Notes: generated by a model from the sequence alone, not told the origin. A stretch of 64,000 nt of DNA from Stutzerimonas zhaodongensis (GCF_003696365.1 NZ_RFFM01000001.1:372001-436000); one strand, 5' to 3'; positions 1 through 10,334 are shown, counted from the first letter of the stretch. A program made the numbers and translations.

Positions 1-7
1 GAGGGCA

Positions 8-37
8 AAGCGGTGAAGTGCCGATATGGCACCGCTT
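8..37. terminator. Inverted repeat upstream of ftsY
   Basis: An 8-bp perfect inverted repeat (AAGCGGTG and CACCGCTT) encloses a 14-nt loop that contains a second possible stem (GTGCC/GGCAC). A short pyrimidine run, CTTTCC, follows. It could terminate a gene lying left of the window. The T tract is weak and the upstream gene is not visible, so the role is inferred. Confidence 0.3.
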
Positions 38-59
38 CTTTCCTGCGGGATGACCGCGC

Positions 60-89
60 TTAGCGCAGGCGGTTGTGCAGTGCTAGGAT
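60..89 (+). promoter_or_regulatory. Putative sigma-70 promoter of ftsYEX
   Basis: A TTAGCG hexamer at 60-65 lies 18 bp before TAGGAT at 84-89. The TAGGAT is preceded by TGC, giving an extended -10 element. It sits about 60 bp upstream of the ftsY start and is the only good match in the leader. The -35 is weak, so this is a pattern call only. Confidence 0.4.
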
Positions 90-150
90 AGCCCCCGTCT
101 GGCCGGCGGCGTGGCCGCTGGCGTTTCGCCCTCTTGAGAAAATCTTCTCC

Positions 151-1485
151 ATGTTTGGTTCCAACGACGATAAGAAGACGCCGGCCGAGGCTGGCGAGAA
201 GAAAGGCTTGTTCGGCTGGCTGCGCAAGAAGCCGCAGACCCCGGCTGCCGAGCCGCCGCCTGCCGAGCCGCTGGAAGATAGCCAGCCGTTCGCAGACGAG
301 CCCGATACCGCACTCCCTGAAACACCTCCAGCCGTAGAGCCAGTGCGTACCGAGGCTGTTGCGGCCGCGCCTGAACCGACTATCGAGCCCAAGATCGCGC
401 CTGAAGTGGTCCTGCATGCCGAGCCCGAAGCGGAGCCAGTGCCAGAGCTCGTCCGGCCTGGCGAAGAGCCGGAGGCCCCGGTCCTGGCTGAAATCGCCGT
501 CGAACCGGCCCCTGCGCCCAGCCCGACTGAGGCGCCGGCCAAGCTGGGGTTCTTCGCCCGTCTCAAACAAGGGCTGTCGAAAACCAGCGCCAGTATCGGC
601 GAAGGCATGGCCAGCCTGTTCCTGGGCAAGAAAGCCATCGACGATGATCTGCTCGATGAGCTCGAGACCCGTTTGCTGACGGCGGATGTCGGCGTCGAGG
701 CCACCACTGCAATCATGCAGAACCTTGCACGTCGTGTATCGCGCAAGGAGCTGGCCGACAGCGGTGCACTTTACAAGGCTCTGCAGGAAGAGTTGGCCAG
801 CCTGCTAAAGCCTGTCGAGCAGCCGCTGGTAATAGACGGTAGCAAGCGCCCATTCGTGATTCTTGTGGTTGGCGTCAATGGCGTCGGCAAGACCACTACC
901 ATCGGCAAGCTGGCGAAAAAGCTCCAGCTCGAAGGTAAGAAGGTGATGCTGGCCGCCGGCGATACATTCCGCGCTGCTGCGGTCGAGCAGCTGCAGGTCT
1001 GGGGCGAGCGCAACAATATCGCAGTGATCGCGCAGCACACTGGCGCCGATTCCGCTTCGGTGATTTTCGATGCTGTGCAGGCTGCCAAAGCCCGTGGCAT
1101 CGACGTGCTGATTGCCGACACGGCAGGCCGTCTGCACACCAAGGACAACTTGATGGAAGAGCTGAAGAAAGTCCGTCGGGTAATGGGCAAGCTCGATGAC
1201 AGCGCGCCCCACGAGGTCCTGCTGGTGCTCGATGCCGGGACCGGGCAGAACGCGATCAATCAGACCAAGCAGTTCAACCAGTCCGTCGAACTCACCGGGC
1301 TGGTGTTGACCAAGCTCGACGGTACCGCCAAGGGCGGGGTGATCTTCGCGCTGGCCAAGCAGTTCGGTACGCCGATCCGCTATATCGGAGTAGGCGAGGG
1401 TATTGACGACCTGCGTGCATTCGAAGCGAATGCGTTCGTCGATGCCCTGTTCGCCGAGAAAGGGGCAGGTGGAGCCTCGTCATGA
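151..1485 (+). CDS. ftsY: Signal recognition particle receptor FtsY
   Basis: SRP receptor GTPase that docks ribosome-SRP complexes at the inner membrane for co-translational insertion of membrane proteins. The product is 444 aa from the ATG at 151 (MFGSNDDKK), chosen because it gives the usual Pseudomonas N-terminus; the frame is open upstream to 73. Roughly the first 130 residues form a Pro/Glu/Ala-rich acidic A domain. The NG domain follows, with the GTPase motifs [15 protein letters not shown] and TKLDG clearly visible. It overlaps ftsE by 4 bp (ATGA), so ftsY-ftsE-ftsX are probably co-transcribed and translationally coupled, as in many gammaproteobacteria. Nothing is truncated. Confidence 0.97.
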   Translation: MFGSNDDKKTPAEAGEKKGLFGWLRKKPQTPAAEPPPAEPLEDSQPFADEPDTALPETPPAVEPVRTEAVAAAPEPTIEPKIAPEVVLHAEPEAEPVPELVRPGEEPEAPVLAEIAVEPAPAPSPTEAPAKLGFFARLKQGLSKTSASIGEGMASLFLGKKAIDDDLLDELETRLLTADVGVEATTAIMQNLARRVSRKELADSGALYKALQEELASLLKPVEQPLVIDGSKRPFVILVVGVNGVGKTTTIGKLAKKLQLEGKKVMLAAGDTFRAAAVEQLQVWGERNNIAVIAQHTGADSASVIFDAVQAAKARGIDVLIADTAGRLHTKDNLMEELKKVRRVMGKLDDSAPHEVLLVLDAGTGQNAINQTKQFNQSVELTGLVLTKLDGTAKGGVIFALAKQFGTPIRYIGVGEGIDDLRAFEANAFVDALFAEKGAGGASS

Positions 1486-2153
1486 TTCGATTCGAGCAGG
1501 TCGGCAAACGCTATCCTAACGGTCACACCGGGCTGCACGAGCTTTCCTTCCACGTGCAGCGCGGCGAATTTCTATTCGTCACCGGTCACTCCGGGGCCGG
1601 TAAAAGTACCTTGCTGCGCCTTCTGCTGGCCATGGAGCGGCCAACCAGCGGCAAATTGCTGCTGGCCGGGCAGGACCTTTCACGAATCAGTAATGCGCAG
1701 ATCCCTTTTTTACGTCGCCAGATCGGCGTGGTGTTCCAGAACCATCAGCTATTGTTCGATCGCACCGTGTTCGACAACGCAGCGTTGCCGCTACAGATTC
1801 TTGGCTTGAACAAGCGCGAGATCGGCCAGCGCGTGATGACTGCCCTGGAGCGCGTCAGCCTCAAGGATAAGGCGCTGCAGTATCCCTCCGATCTTTCCAC
1901 CGGACAGCAGCAGCGCGTCGGTATCGCCCGCGCTGTGGTGCACCGTCCTGCGCTGTTGCTCGCTGATGAACCAACCGGCAACCTCGATCCGCGTCTGGCA
2001 GCAGAAATCATGGGTGTATTCGAAGACATCAATCGCCTGGGCACCACGGTGCTCATTGCCAGCCACGACCTGGCGCTGATCGCTCGTATGCGCCATCGCA
2101 TGCTCACACTGCAGCGCGGTCGATTGATCGGTGACGGGGAGTCCGCCCGATGA
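1482..2153 (+). CDS. ftsE: Cell division ABC-type ATPase FtsE
   Basis: ATPase subunit of the FtsEX complex, which sits at the divisome and activates periplasmic amidases through EnvC-like partners. The 223-aa length is typical. Walker A GHSGAGKST (about residues 35-43), the ABC signature LSTGQQQRV and Walker B LLLADEP are all intact, followed by the switch histidine in IASHD. The start overlaps the ftsY stop and the stop overlaps the ftsX start, both as ATGA, which indicates tight coupling. The transporter fold is used here for mechanical signalling; that role is family knowledge and not visible in the sequence. Confidence 0.97.
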   Translation: MIRFEQVGKRYPNGHTGLHELSFHVQRGEFLFVTGHSGAGKSTLLRLLLAMERPTSGKLLLAGQDLSRISNAQIPFLRRQIGVVFQNHQLLFDRTVFDNAALPLQILGLNKREIGQRVMTALERVSLKDKALQYPSDLSTGQQQRVGIARAVVHRPALLLADEPTGNLDPRLAAEIMGVFEDINRLGTTVLIASHDLALIARMRHRMLTLQRGRLIGDGESAR

Positions 2154-3160
2154 GTAAGCCCGAGCAGAACCCGAATCCGGCGGAACGTGCCGGCGGCGTG
2201 CGCAACAAGCCTGATCAGCCGCGAAGCGACGAACCAGACTTCAAGACACTGTTCCATGCGTGGGTGGAAAGTCACCGCGCCAGCGTGGTCGACAGCGTCG
2301 GCCGGTTGATCAAACAGCCGATTGGCAGCTTCTTCACCTGCCTGGTCATGGCGGTTGCCCTCAGCCTGCCCATGGGCTTGGCCCTGTTGCTGGATAATGT
2401 CGAGCGCCTCGGTGGTTCCTGGCAGCGTGCCGCACAGATCTCCCTGTTCATGCAGCTAAACGTGGATGCCCAGCAGGGGCAGGGGTTGCGTGAGCAGATA
2501 CTGCAGATGCCGGATGTCTCCGAAGCCAGCTGGATCAGCCGTGAAGAAGCCCTGGAAGAGTTCCAGCAGCTCTCGGGCCTTGGCGAAGCGCTCCGAGAAC
2601 TGCCGGAAAACCCCTTGCCTGGCGTGATTCTGGTGACGCCCGCCGAGGTCGATCGCGACAATCTAGAAGCTCTGCGTCAGCGTCTGGCCGAGCTGCCTGG
2701 CGTGGAGCAGGCGCAGCTTGATCTGCTCTGGGTCGAGCGGCTGACCGCAATACTCAAGCTAGGTGATCGTTTCGTCTTTGGCCTCAGTCTGCTACTGATC
2801 GCAACGCTGTTGTTGGTGATCGGCAACACCATCCGCTTGCACATTGAAAACCGTCGCACTGAAATCGAAGTGGTGAAACTGGTTGGCGGGACGGACGGTT
2901 ATGTGCGGCGCCCATTCCTGTACATGGGAGCGCTGTACGGGTTGGGGGCCGGCCTGATCGCATGGCTCTTGCTGGCGTACGGCCTTGGCTGGTTGAACGA
3001 GGCGGTCATAGGCCTTGCCGGTCTGTATGGCAGTGATTTCGGATTGGGCGGCGTACCCTCCGAGGACGGGCTGTCACTGGTACTGGGCGCTGTACTGTTG
3101 GGATACATCGGCGCCTGGCTTGCGGTCGCAAGACATCTGAGCGAATTGGCTCCGAGATAA
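2150..3160 (+). CDS. ftsX: Cell division membrane protein FtsX
   Basis: Membrane partner of FtsE, 336 aa. A hydrophilic N-terminal cytoplasmic stretch of about 55 residues precedes the first membrane segment (about 60-80). A periplasmic domain of about 110 residues follows, then three more hydrophobic segments toward the C-terminus, the 4-TM FtsX plan. The extended, Pro/Asn-rich N-terminus is common in Pseudomonas FtsX. It is the last gene of ftsYEX. No terminator is visible in the 107 bp before rpoH, so some read-through into rpoH is possible. Confidence 0.96.
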   Translation: MSKPEQNPNPAERAGGVRNKPDQPRSDEPDFKTLFHAWVESHRASVVDSVGRLIKQPIGSFFTCLVMAVALSLPMGLALLLDNVERLGGSWQRAAQISLFMQLNVDAQQGQGLREQILQMPDVSEASWISREEALEEFQQLSGLGEALRELPENPLPGVILVTPAEVDRDNLEALRQRLAELPGVEQAQLDLLWVERLTAILKLGDRFVFGLSLLLIATLLLVIGNTIRLHIENRRTEIEVVKLVGGTDGYVRRPFLYMGALYGLGAGLIAWLLLAYGLGWLNEAVIGLAGLYGSDFGLGGVPSEDGLSLVLGAVLLGYIGAWLAVARHLSELAPR

Positions 3161-3194
3161 GTTGTTGTTTATAAAGAGGTTTATTTGCACAAAG

Positions 3195-3222
3195 GAAACT
3201 TTTCCACAGGCTTGCAGTCTCA
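3195..3222 (+). promoter_or_regulatory. Putative AlgU/sigma-E-type promoter of rpoH
   Basis: GAAACTT at 3195-3201 and TCTCA at 3218-3222 are separated by 16 bp. This is close to the AlgU consensus of GAACTT, 16-17 bp, TCTRA. An AlgU-dependent rpoH promoter is established in P. aeruginosa, which supports the reading. The extra A in the -35 and the C in the -10 are imperfections. Confidence 0.5.
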
Positions 3223-3239
3223 TGCGGCAGTGCTAAACT
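3212..3239 (+). promoter_or_regulatory. Putative sigma-70 promoter of rpoH
   Basis: TTGCAG at 3212-3217 lies 16 bp before TAAACT at 3234-3239, and the TAAACT is preceded by TGC (extended -10). It overlaps the AlgU-like element, so the two holoenzymes would compete. The ribosome binding site TGGAGG lies about 6 bp before the rpoH ATG. Confidence 0.45.
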
Positions 3240-3267
3240 TCTGCAGCTTCAATTTTGGAGGATCTGC

Positions 3268-4122
<855 letters not shown>

Positions 4123-4140
4123 TCAATGGTGTCGATTCAT

Positions 4141-4170
4141 AAGGCGCTGCAGTTGCAGCGCCTTTTTTGT
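4141..4170 (+). terminator. Rho-independent terminator of rpoH
   Basis: A perfect 10-bp stem (AAGGCGCTGC and GCAGCGCCTT) has a 4-nt AGTT loop and runs straight into a T tract (TTTTTTGT). It starts 18 bp after the rpoH stop. The convergent histidine kinase gene ends nearby on the other strand. Confidence 0.92.
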
Positions 4171-4216
4171 TTCCGATCGCGCTATCAGCCGGACAGATAC
4201 ATGCACTCGGTCCCGC

Positions 4217-6769
4217 TCACGAAGGATGTCGATTGCTTTCCAGGCTGTCTGTAAGGGCGATCAACAGCTGCGCGGCACTGATGGGCTTGTGCAGCCAGGC
4301 GATGTTTCTGTCATCTGGGTGCCGGTCGAACTGGCTGGCTGCCGAAATGACAATGATCGGCAGGTTTCGGGTGTCGAGATTATTGCGGACTTCGTCGATC
4401 AGGTCCCGTCCACTACCATCCGGTAAATGCATATCGAGCGTCATCGCTTCATATCGGGTGCCGGCGAGCTTGCCTCGTGCTGCATGCAGGCTTTGTACGC
4501 GGTCCACGGCGTAACCCGCGTCTCGCAGCATCAGGTGCAATAGCCGACCGGTATCCGGTTCGTCTTCGATCACGAGCAGGCGCGGCTGGCCCTGGTCTGG
4601 CGTCAAAGTGGCAGTTTCCACGATCGGTAGCTCACACCAGAATGTAGTGCCATTGCCTTCAGCCGTATCGAAGCCGACCCGCCCGCCCATACGCTCTATG
4701 AATTCCTTGGTAATGGCGAGCCCTAAACCGGTACCGCCCTTCTGGCGGCTGTCCGAAGCATCTGCCTGAGCGAATTTTTCGAACACGCGGGTCTGGAACG
4801 TCGGAGGAATGCCTGGCCCCTGATCGGTGACGCTGATGCGTACGTGTCCCCCGTCGGGCTGGCTGCAGTGCAGGGTGACTTCACCACCTTCGGGGGTGTA
4901 CTTGATCGCATTCGAAAGGAAGTTGGTCAGCACCTGTTGAAGCCGCAAACCGTCCACCCACACGTTTACGTTGGCCGGCTCGCGCAGGATGCAATTGACG
5001 CCGTAATGAGCGGCGAACGCCTGATTGCTAATCAACGCCTCGTCCAGCAGGCGACGTAGCGAATGCTCCCGCATGTCGAAGGTCATCTTGCCGGCCGTGA
5101 TCTTTTCCATGTCCAGCAAGTCGTTGATCAGATATCCCAGGCGCAGGCTGTTGCGATGAGCGATTTCGAGCATTTGCTGGATGGCTGGTGGGGATTCACC
5201 AAGGGCGCCGGCTGTAATCAGCCCGAGGGCGCCACTGATAGAGGTCAGCGGTGTACGCAATTCATGGCTGACGGTGGAGACGAACTCATCTTTCATCTGC
5301 TCGATGCGTTTGTGCTCTGTCAGATCCATGCTGGTACCGCTGATGCGCAGCGGCTGACCGCTCCGGTCACGCTGGATGTAGCCGCGTACCAGTACCGGAG
5401 TGACCTTGCCGCTTTTATGCTGCAGGCGTAACTCTGCGGTGAAATGATCGACCTTGGACAACATGGTGCGCGCCAGTTGGGCTCGGGCTTTCGGCAGATC
5501 CTCTGCCACCATTACGCGTTCCCAAAGCTTGAGATCCGAACTCAGCTCGCCTGGACGATAACCCAGCATGTGCCACGCGCGAGGCGAGGCGTAGAAGGTG
5601 CCAATGTCCAGATTCAGATCCCACAGGCCGTCATTGCTGCCTTTGAGCGCAAGACTCAAGCGCTCTTCACTGAGCTGCAGGGCTCGCTTGTTCTCCAGAA
5701 TGTGCTCGGTCATCTGCTGAGCTAGCGACTCCGCTCGACTACGCCGCATCGAGAGGGATAAAGTCAGGAAGAACAGCAAAGCACTCAATCCGGTGCCAAG
5801 GCCAACGATCAGGCTCTTGTTGCTGTGGAAGAACTGATCGAAGGCCGGCCGGCTCTCGAGACGCAATGTCCACGTCTGTCCATATAGCTGCAGTTTCGCC
5901 ACTTGGCTGTATTTTGGCTCTTCGGTCGCCTCGCCTTCGCGGCTGGCATAAAGCATCTGTTCAACGCTCTCGCTTTCGCCAGCGTAGATGTGCAAATTGA
6001 GGTTTGCATTAACACCAAGAATCCCGCGCATCAGGTCGTCCAGCCGAAAAGGGCTGAAGACGAAGCCATAAAGTGCGTCAAGGCGCTGCGCTGGGGTGTC
6101 GAGTGGCTCGCCGGGGGTGTACAGCGGCGCGTACATGAGGATCCCTGCCTGCACTTCGCGGTAGATTTCCTGGCGCAGCGTAACTTTTCCAGTTATCTGC
6201 GTTTCCCCCGTTTCGGCAGCCGTGAGCATGGCCTGACGCCTGATGGGTTCGGCAAACATGTCATAGCCGAATGCAGCCCGATTGCGCTCGTTGAAAGGCT
6301 CCAGGTAGACGATCGGCGTATACAGGTCGCGATTGCCGGGCGGGGCCACGTCGTAGTCTGATAACCCTTCCGCTCGAACGGATTGAACGTGCGTTGCGAG
6401 CTCTGCCTGCGGCACCGTCTTGGCGAAGCCTACGCCCTGGATTCCGGGATAGCGCTCGGACAGCTGCAAGCGTTCGTTGTAATTGCGCCATTGGTCACGC
6501 GTAACCTCATCGCTGCCGTCAAACATGCCGGCTGCGCCCAGCAGGATTTGTTCATGGTCGACCATGCGTTTGCGGATGGTTTCGGTAGTCGTCTGCACCA
6601 ACAGGTCAAACTGCTTGAGCGCGGCGCGCTCTTCTTTGCGCTCGAGATGATGCAGGAGCGCCAGCTGTACCAGTAGCGCAAAGGCCAGGACCAGCCAGGC
6701 GACGCCGTTACGCCAGTGGAAGACTTGCCGCATCTTGTCGGATGACGCGTCAGTTGCAGTTTCGCTCAT
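4217..6769 (-). CDS. CHASE-PAS hybrid sensor histidine kinase/response regulator
   Basis: Membrane-bound hybrid two-component sensor of 850 aa. A first TM (about residues 20-40) is followed by a periplasmic CHASE domain (about 70-270, with GIQGVGFAKTV and YEPF-like motifs). A second TM (about 310-330) and a PAS domain (about 365-475, SNDGLWDLNLD, MLGYRPGEL) come next. The HisKA domain has its phospho-acceptor at about H502 in SHELRTPLTS, then an HATPase domain (NAIKYTPEGG, DQGPGIP, GGTGLGLAI). The C-terminal receiver has its acceptor at about D779 in LDMHLPDGSG. All catalytic residues look intact. No separate response regulator or Hpt gene lies beside it, so the partner and signal are unknown. 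CHASE domains bind small ligands; which one cannot be read here. Confidence 0.88.
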   Translation of the reverse strand: MSETATDASSDKMRQVFHWRNGVAWLVLAFALLVQLALLHHLERKEERAALKQFDLLVQTTTETIRKRMVDHEQILLGAAGMFDGSDEVTRDQWRNYNERLQLSERYPGIQGVGFAKTVPQAELATHVQSVRAEGLSDYDVAPPGNRDLYTPIVYLEPFNERNRAAFGYDMFAEPIRRQAMLTAAETGETQITGKVTLRQEIYREVQAGILMYAPLYTPGEPLDTPAQRLDALYGFVFSPFRLDDLMRGILGVNANLNLHIYAGESESVEQMLYASREGEATEEPKYSQVAKLQLYGQTWTLRLESRPAFDQFFHSNKSLIVGLGTGLSALLFFLTLSLSMRRSRAESLAQQMTEHILENKRALQLSEERLSLALKGSNDGLWDLNLDIGTFYASPRAWHMLGYRPGELSSDLKLWERVMVAEDLPKARAQLARTMLSKVDHFTAELRLQHKSGKVTPVLVRGYIQRDRSGQPLRISGTSMDLTEHKRIEQMKDEFVSTVSHELRTPLTSISGALGLITAGALGESPPAIQQMLEIAHRNSLRLGYLINDLLDMEKITAGKMTFDMREHSLRRLLDEALISNQAFAAHYGVNCILREPANVNVWVDGLRLQQVLTNFLSNAIKYTPEGGEVTLHCSQPDGGHVRISVTDQGPGIPPTFQTRVFEKFAQADASDSRQKGGTGLGLAITKEFIERMGGRVGFDTAEGNGTTFWCELPIVETATLTPDQGQPRLLVIEDEPDTGRLLHLMLRDAGYAVDRVQSLHAARGKLAGTRYEAMTLDMHLPDGSGRDLIDEVRNNLDTRNLPIIVISAASQFDRHPDDRNIAWLHKPISAAQLLIALTDSLESNRHPS

Positions 6770-7037
6770 ACAATCAGCCGTGCGTTCTGTGGCAAATGGC
6801 GAAGTCGTCGTGCGTGCCTTGAATGACGCCCTTGTTGCAGACTTGTGCGGGCCTGCATTCGCGAGATGTGCGTTGAGCTTACTCGTTGCAGTGGCGCACT
6901 GCCATAACGCTCCGTCAGGCCGTTCCGTTGGCCTGTGGTCCAGGTTTGAACCCTTGAGCGGGCGGGTTGCTACCTGGCTCAGGTCGTGTCCGGCGAACGG
7001 CTAGGTTGAGCATCCGCCTGAATCGAGCTGCGGTCAC

Positions 7038-7748
7038 TCAGCGAGCGTCGGTCTGTCGCAGCCTATTCAGGTAGTGGCTGCCTCCGAGCTGGCGCATCTG
7101 CTGACGAATCCAGCTCGCGCGTTGGCGAACATGAGGGCCGGGACGGCCGGCATTCCATTCGCGTGGGTTAGGCAGCACAGCGGCCAGCTGGGTTGCCTGG
7201 GCAGCGGAGAGATAAGAAGCACCGATGCCGAAGTGATGCCGGGCTGCCGCTTCGGCCCCGAATATTCCATTACCCCATTCCACGCTATTGAGATAAACCT
7301 CGAGGATGCGCTGTTTCGGCCACAGCAATTCGATCCATCCGGTGAACCAGACTTCCAGTCCCTTGCGCACCCAGCTTCGGCCAGACCAGAGGAACAGGTT
7401 CTTGGCGACCTGTTGGCTCAGCGTGCTGGCCCCGCGCAGCGAGCCACCTCGCTCGTTGTGCTCGAATGCAGCGCGAATTGCGCCGACATCGAAGCCCCAG
7501 TGATCGGCGAACTTCTGGTCCTCCGCGGCGATCACCGCCATCTTCAGGTCATCGGGCAGCTCATTCCAGGGCCGCCAGCTCCGTTGCAGATCGATGCTCG
7601 TTCCGCTGGTCCAGGATTCGATCTTGCGCTCGATCATCAGCCCAGTGAGAGGCGGTGGCACCCAGCGGAACACGAGTACCAGCAGTACGGACAGCGCGGT
7701 CAGCCATAAAAGCAGTTTGATGAGGCGGCGCAGCAGGGCTCGGAGCAT
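7038..7748 (-). CDS. mtgA: Monofunctional biosynthetic peptidoglycan transglycosylase MtgA
   Basis: Polymerises lipid II into glycan strands without transpeptidation, anchored in the inner membrane. The 236-aa protein has one N-terminal membrane anchor (about residues 10-30) and then a GT51 domain. The GT51 signatures are AAEDQKFADHWGFD, with the catalytic Glu, and GASTLSQQVAKNLFLW. Length and motif order match MtgA and not a class A PBP, because no transpeptidase domain follows. A 268-bp gap on its 3' side separates it from the kinase gene; I see no gene in that gap. It is divergent from the DUF423 gene. Confidence 0.95.
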   Translation of the reverse strand: MLRALLRRLIKLLLWLTALSVLLVLVFRWVPPPLTGLMIERKIESWTSGTSIDLQRSWRPWNELPDDLKMAVIAAEDQKFADHWGFDVGAIRAAFEHNERGGSLRGASTLSQQVAKNLFLWSGRSWVRKGLEVWFTGWIELLWPKQRILEVYLNSVEWGNGIFGAEAAARHHFGIGASYLSAAQATQLAAVLPNPREWNAGRPGPHVRQRASWIRQQMRQLGGSHYLNRLRQTDAR

Positions 7749-7816
7749 GGGCGTGGTCGCGACCAGAGGGAACGGGCATTATAACGGCGTCCTTACCACC
7801 TGACTGGAAGCGCCCG

Positions 7817-8191
7817 ATGATTCGTCCTTTTCTCATGCTTGCCGCATTCTTCGGTCTGACTGGAGTAGCGCTGGGCGCTTTTGCCGCACATGGGTTGAGG
7901 CAGCGTCTTGGGGCCGACTATCTGGCCGTGTTCCAGACCGGCGTGCAGTACCAGCTGATCCATGCGCTGGCATTGATCGGCGTTGCGCTGCTGGCATTAC
8001 ATGCGCCAAGTCGCCTACTGACCGCTGCGGGCATGCTGTTTGCGCTTGGCGTCCTGCTCTTTTCCGGAAGTCTGTACCTGCTGACCCTGACGGGCATCAG
8101 CAAGCTCGGCATCATTACCCCCATCGGTGGCAGCGCCTTTCTGGCGGGTTGGGTCTGCCTGATGCTGGCGGCCTGGACTCTGCGCGTATAA
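7817..8191 (+). CDS. DUF423 family small membrane protein
   Basis: A 124-aa integral membrane protein with four predicted hydrophobic helices. It starts with the DUF423 hallmark region (GALAFGAF-like, here VALGAFAAHGLRQRLGADYLAVFQTGVQYQLIHALAL), followed by GSLYLLTLTG and ITPIGGSAFLAGW. The family (YgdD-like) has no settled function. It precedes thiS, but an independent promoter lies between the two genes, so a functional link to thiamine synthesis is not implied. Confidence 0.9.
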   Translation: MIRPFLMLAAFFGLTGVALGAFAAHGLRQRLGADYLAVFQTGVQYQLIHALALIGVALLALHAPSRLLTAAGMLFALGVLLFSGSLYLLTLTGISKLGIITPIGGSAFLAGWVCLMLAAWTLRV

Positions 8192-8236
8192 GCGGGTCAA
8201 TGGTTTTCGCAAGGATGAACGGCGGCGCTCGGTGCC

Positions 8237-8265
8237 TTGGTGGTCGGAGTCGATCGGGCTAGAAT
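8237..8265 (+). promoter_or_regulatory. Putative sigma-70 promoter of thiS-thiG
   Basis: TTGGTG at 8237-8242, a 17-bp spacer and TAGAAT at 8260-8265 make a good sigma-70 match ending 30 bp before the thiS ATG. No TPP riboswitch is evident in the short leader. Confidence 0.5.
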
Positions 8266-8295
8266 GCTGGCCCCTTGGCAATGGTGGCGATCACT

Positions 8296-8496
8296 ATGCA
8301 CATTCAGCTGAACGGCGAGCGCTATGAGCTTCCTGACGGTCAGTCGGTGGCCGACTTGCTGCAACGCCTTGAACTGACTGGGCGTCGGCTGGCCGTAGAG
8401 CTCAACCGCGATATCGTCCCGCGCAGCCAGCATGCCGCGACGGTCCTGGTTGAAGACGATCAGGTCGAAGTCGTGCACGCCATTGGCGGCGGCTGA
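8296..8496 (+). CDS. thiS: Sulfur carrier protein ThiS
   Basis: Ubiquitin-like carrier that, once thiocarboxylated at its C-terminus, donates sulfur for the thiazole ring of thiamine. The product is 66 aa from the ATG at 8296 ([12 protein letters not shown]); the frame stays open to 8275 but the shorter form has the family length. The essential Gly-Gly C-terminus is present (HAIGGG). It lies 86 bp upstream of thiG, with which it acts. Confidence 0.95.
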   Translation: MHIQLNGERYELPDGQSVADLLQRLELTGRRLAVELNRDIVPRSQHAATVLVEDDQVEVVHAIGGG

Positions 8497-8582
8497 CGGC
8501 TCCGTCACCCAATAGTTTTTTCCGGACGTCGCCCGTGCAGCGACGTATATCTCGATCCATTACGTCTGAACAGGATGGTCGC

Positions 8583-9377
8583 ATGAGCCCAGTTCCGCAC
8601 GACAAACCCTTCACGCTCGCTGGCCGCACCTATCAATCTCGCCTGCTGGTCGGTACGGGCAAGTACAAGGATCTCGACGAAACCCGCGCCGCCATCGAAG
8701 CATCTGGCGCAGAGATCGTCACCGTCGCGGTGCGGCGTACCAATATTGGACAGAATCCAGGCGAGCCAAACCTGCTCGACGTCATCTCGCCGGACCGATA
8801 CACCATATTGCCCAATACCGCAGGTTGTTATGACGCCGACGAAGCCGTGCGTACCTGCCGTCTCGCTCGGGAATTGCTCGACGGCCACAAGCTGGTCAAG
8901 CTGGAAGTGCTGGCCGATCAGAAAACACTTTTCCCGAACGTCATCGAAACCCTGAAGGCCGCAGAGATCCTGGTCAAAGATGATTTTGACGTCATGGTGT
9001 ACACCAGCGACGACCCGATCATCGCCCGTCAGCTGGCGGACATGGGATGTATCGCGGTAATGCCGCTGGCCGGACTGATCGGTACGGGGCTGGGGATCTG
9101 CAATCCCTACAACCTGCGCATAATCCTGGAGGAAGCCAAGGTGCCGGTATTGGTCGACGCGGGCGTCGGCACCGCGTCCGACGCCACCATCGCTATGGAG
9201 CTGGGTTGCGAGGCGGTGCTGATGAACAGTGCTATCGCCCTCGCGCAAAATCCGGTGTTGATGGCCGAAGCCATGAAATACGCCATAGATGCGGGCCGCC
9301 TGGCCTATCTCGCTGGTCGCATGCCGAAGAGGCTATACGCCAGTGCTTCCTCGCCTCTGGAAGGCCTGATCCGCTAG
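8583..9377 (+). CDS. thiG: Thiazole synthase ThiG
   Basis: Forms the thiazole phosphate of thiamine from deoxyxylulose phosphate, dehydroglycine and ThiS thiocarboxylate. The 264-aa TIM-barrel protein starts at MSPVPHDKP (8583), which gives the Pseudomonas length; the frame is open to 8535. The Schiff-base lysine lies in the motif VKLEVLAD (about K106). The phosphate-binding loops [11 protein letters not shown] and [12 protein letters not shown] are intact. It is co-directional with thiS and followed by trmB after 78 bp. Confidence 0.96.
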   Translation: MSPVPHDKPFTLAGRTYQSRLLVGTGKYKDLDETRAAIEASGAEIVTVAVRRTNIGQNPGEPNLLDVISPDRYTILPNTAGCYDADEAVRTCRLARELLDGHKLVKLEVLADQKTLFPNVIETLKAAEILVKDDFDVMVYTSDDPIIARQLADMGCIAVMPLAGLIGTGLGICNPYNLRIILEEAKVPVLVDAGVGTASDATIAMELGCEAVLMNSAIALAQNPVLMAEAMKYAIDAGRLAYLAGRMPKRLYASASSPLEGLIR

Positions 9378-9455
9378 TCCAACCCCTCCCACCCGTTATC
9401 CGGCCGCTGTCCATTGGATCAAGCGGCCGGTCCTTTGCTACCTGCAGGTTCGTTC

Positions 9456-10166
9456 ATGACTGACACTCCCAACCCGGCCGCCGTCCAGAAGCGCATGCGC
9501 ACCATCAAGAGTTTCGTGATGCGTGCCGGCCGCATGACTGAAGGCCAGCAACGTGGTCTTGACCAGGGGTGGCCGCGTTTTGGCTTGGACTTGGCTGATG
9601 GCTTGCGTGACTTCGACGAGCTATTCGGACGGCAGGCTCCACGGACCTTTGAAATCGGTTTTGGCATGGGCCATTCCACCCTGGAGATGGCCGCGGCAGC
9701 ACCCGAGCAGGATTTCATCGCAGTTGAAGTGCATTCGCCGGGTGTGGGGGCCCTGCTAAGCGGACTTCTGTCACAGAATCTAAATAATGTGCGGGTCTAC
9801 AGTTGCGATGCGCTTGAAGTGCTGCGTGAATGCGTTCCCGATGCCAGTCTGGACAGGGTTCTGCTGTTCTTCCCAGATCCCTGGCATAAAAGTCGCCACC
9901 ACAAGCGGCGCATTGTCCAGCCGGCATTCGCCGAGCTGGTGCGCAAGAAGCTCAAGGTCGGTGGTGTGCTGCATATGGCGACCGACTGGGAAGCTTATGC
10001 AGAGCACATGCTCGACGTCATGAGCGTCGCGCCTGGCTACAGGAACCAAGCCCCAAATGGACAGTATGTCGAGCGCCCATCTGAGCGCCCGACGACCAAG
10101 TTCGAGCGTCGCGGTGAGCGTTTGGGTCATGGTGTCTGGGACCTGAAGTTCGAGCGAATCGACTGA
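9456..10166 (+). CDS. trmB: tRNA (guanine-46-N7-)-methyltransferase TrmB
   Basis: SAM-dependent enzyme that makes m7G46 in the variable loop of many tRNAs. The product is 236 aa from the ATG at 9456 ([20 protein letters not shown]); the longer frame from 9414 would add a non-conserved leader. The SAM-binding segment [15 protein letters not shown] and the family signature [17 protein letters not shown] are clear. The C-terminus has the T-x-x-E-like substrate motif [19 protein letters not shown]. It follows thiG, as in P. aeruginosa. Confidence 0.96.
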   Translation: MTDTPNPAAVQKRMRTIKSFVMRAGRMTEGQQRGLDQGWPRFGLDLADGLRDFDELFGRQAPRTFEIGFGMGHSTLEMAAAAPEQDFIAVEVHSPGVGALLSGLLSQNLNNVRVYSCDALEVLRECVPDASLDRVLLFFPDPWHKSRHHKRRIVQPAFAELVRKKLKVGGVLHMATDWEAYAEHMLDVMSVAPGYRNQAPNGQYVERPSERPTTKFERRGERLGHGVWDLKFERID

Positions 10167-10334
10167 TTGAATACAGGCAACACCGCTACATCGACTAGAG
10201 CCGTTCAACGGCCAAGGAATACCGGTTAGACCGTAACGCCAGGAAGGCACGATCCCCAACGCCTCACGAGAGCCCTGCCCGCCGGCAGTGGCCGTCATCT
10301 GCCGCGCGTACTTCGCGCAGCAAGGAGCAAAGAG

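Noticed and set aside
6735-7004. 89-codon plus-strand frame in the gap between the hybrid kinase and mtgA
   Set aside because: No family resemblance and no convincing ribosome binding site. Part of it overlaps the kinase start on the opposite strand.
8192-8295. TPP riboswitch before thiS
   Set aside because: The 104-bp leader lacks the conserved TPP core sequences, and a plain sigma-70 promoter explains it.
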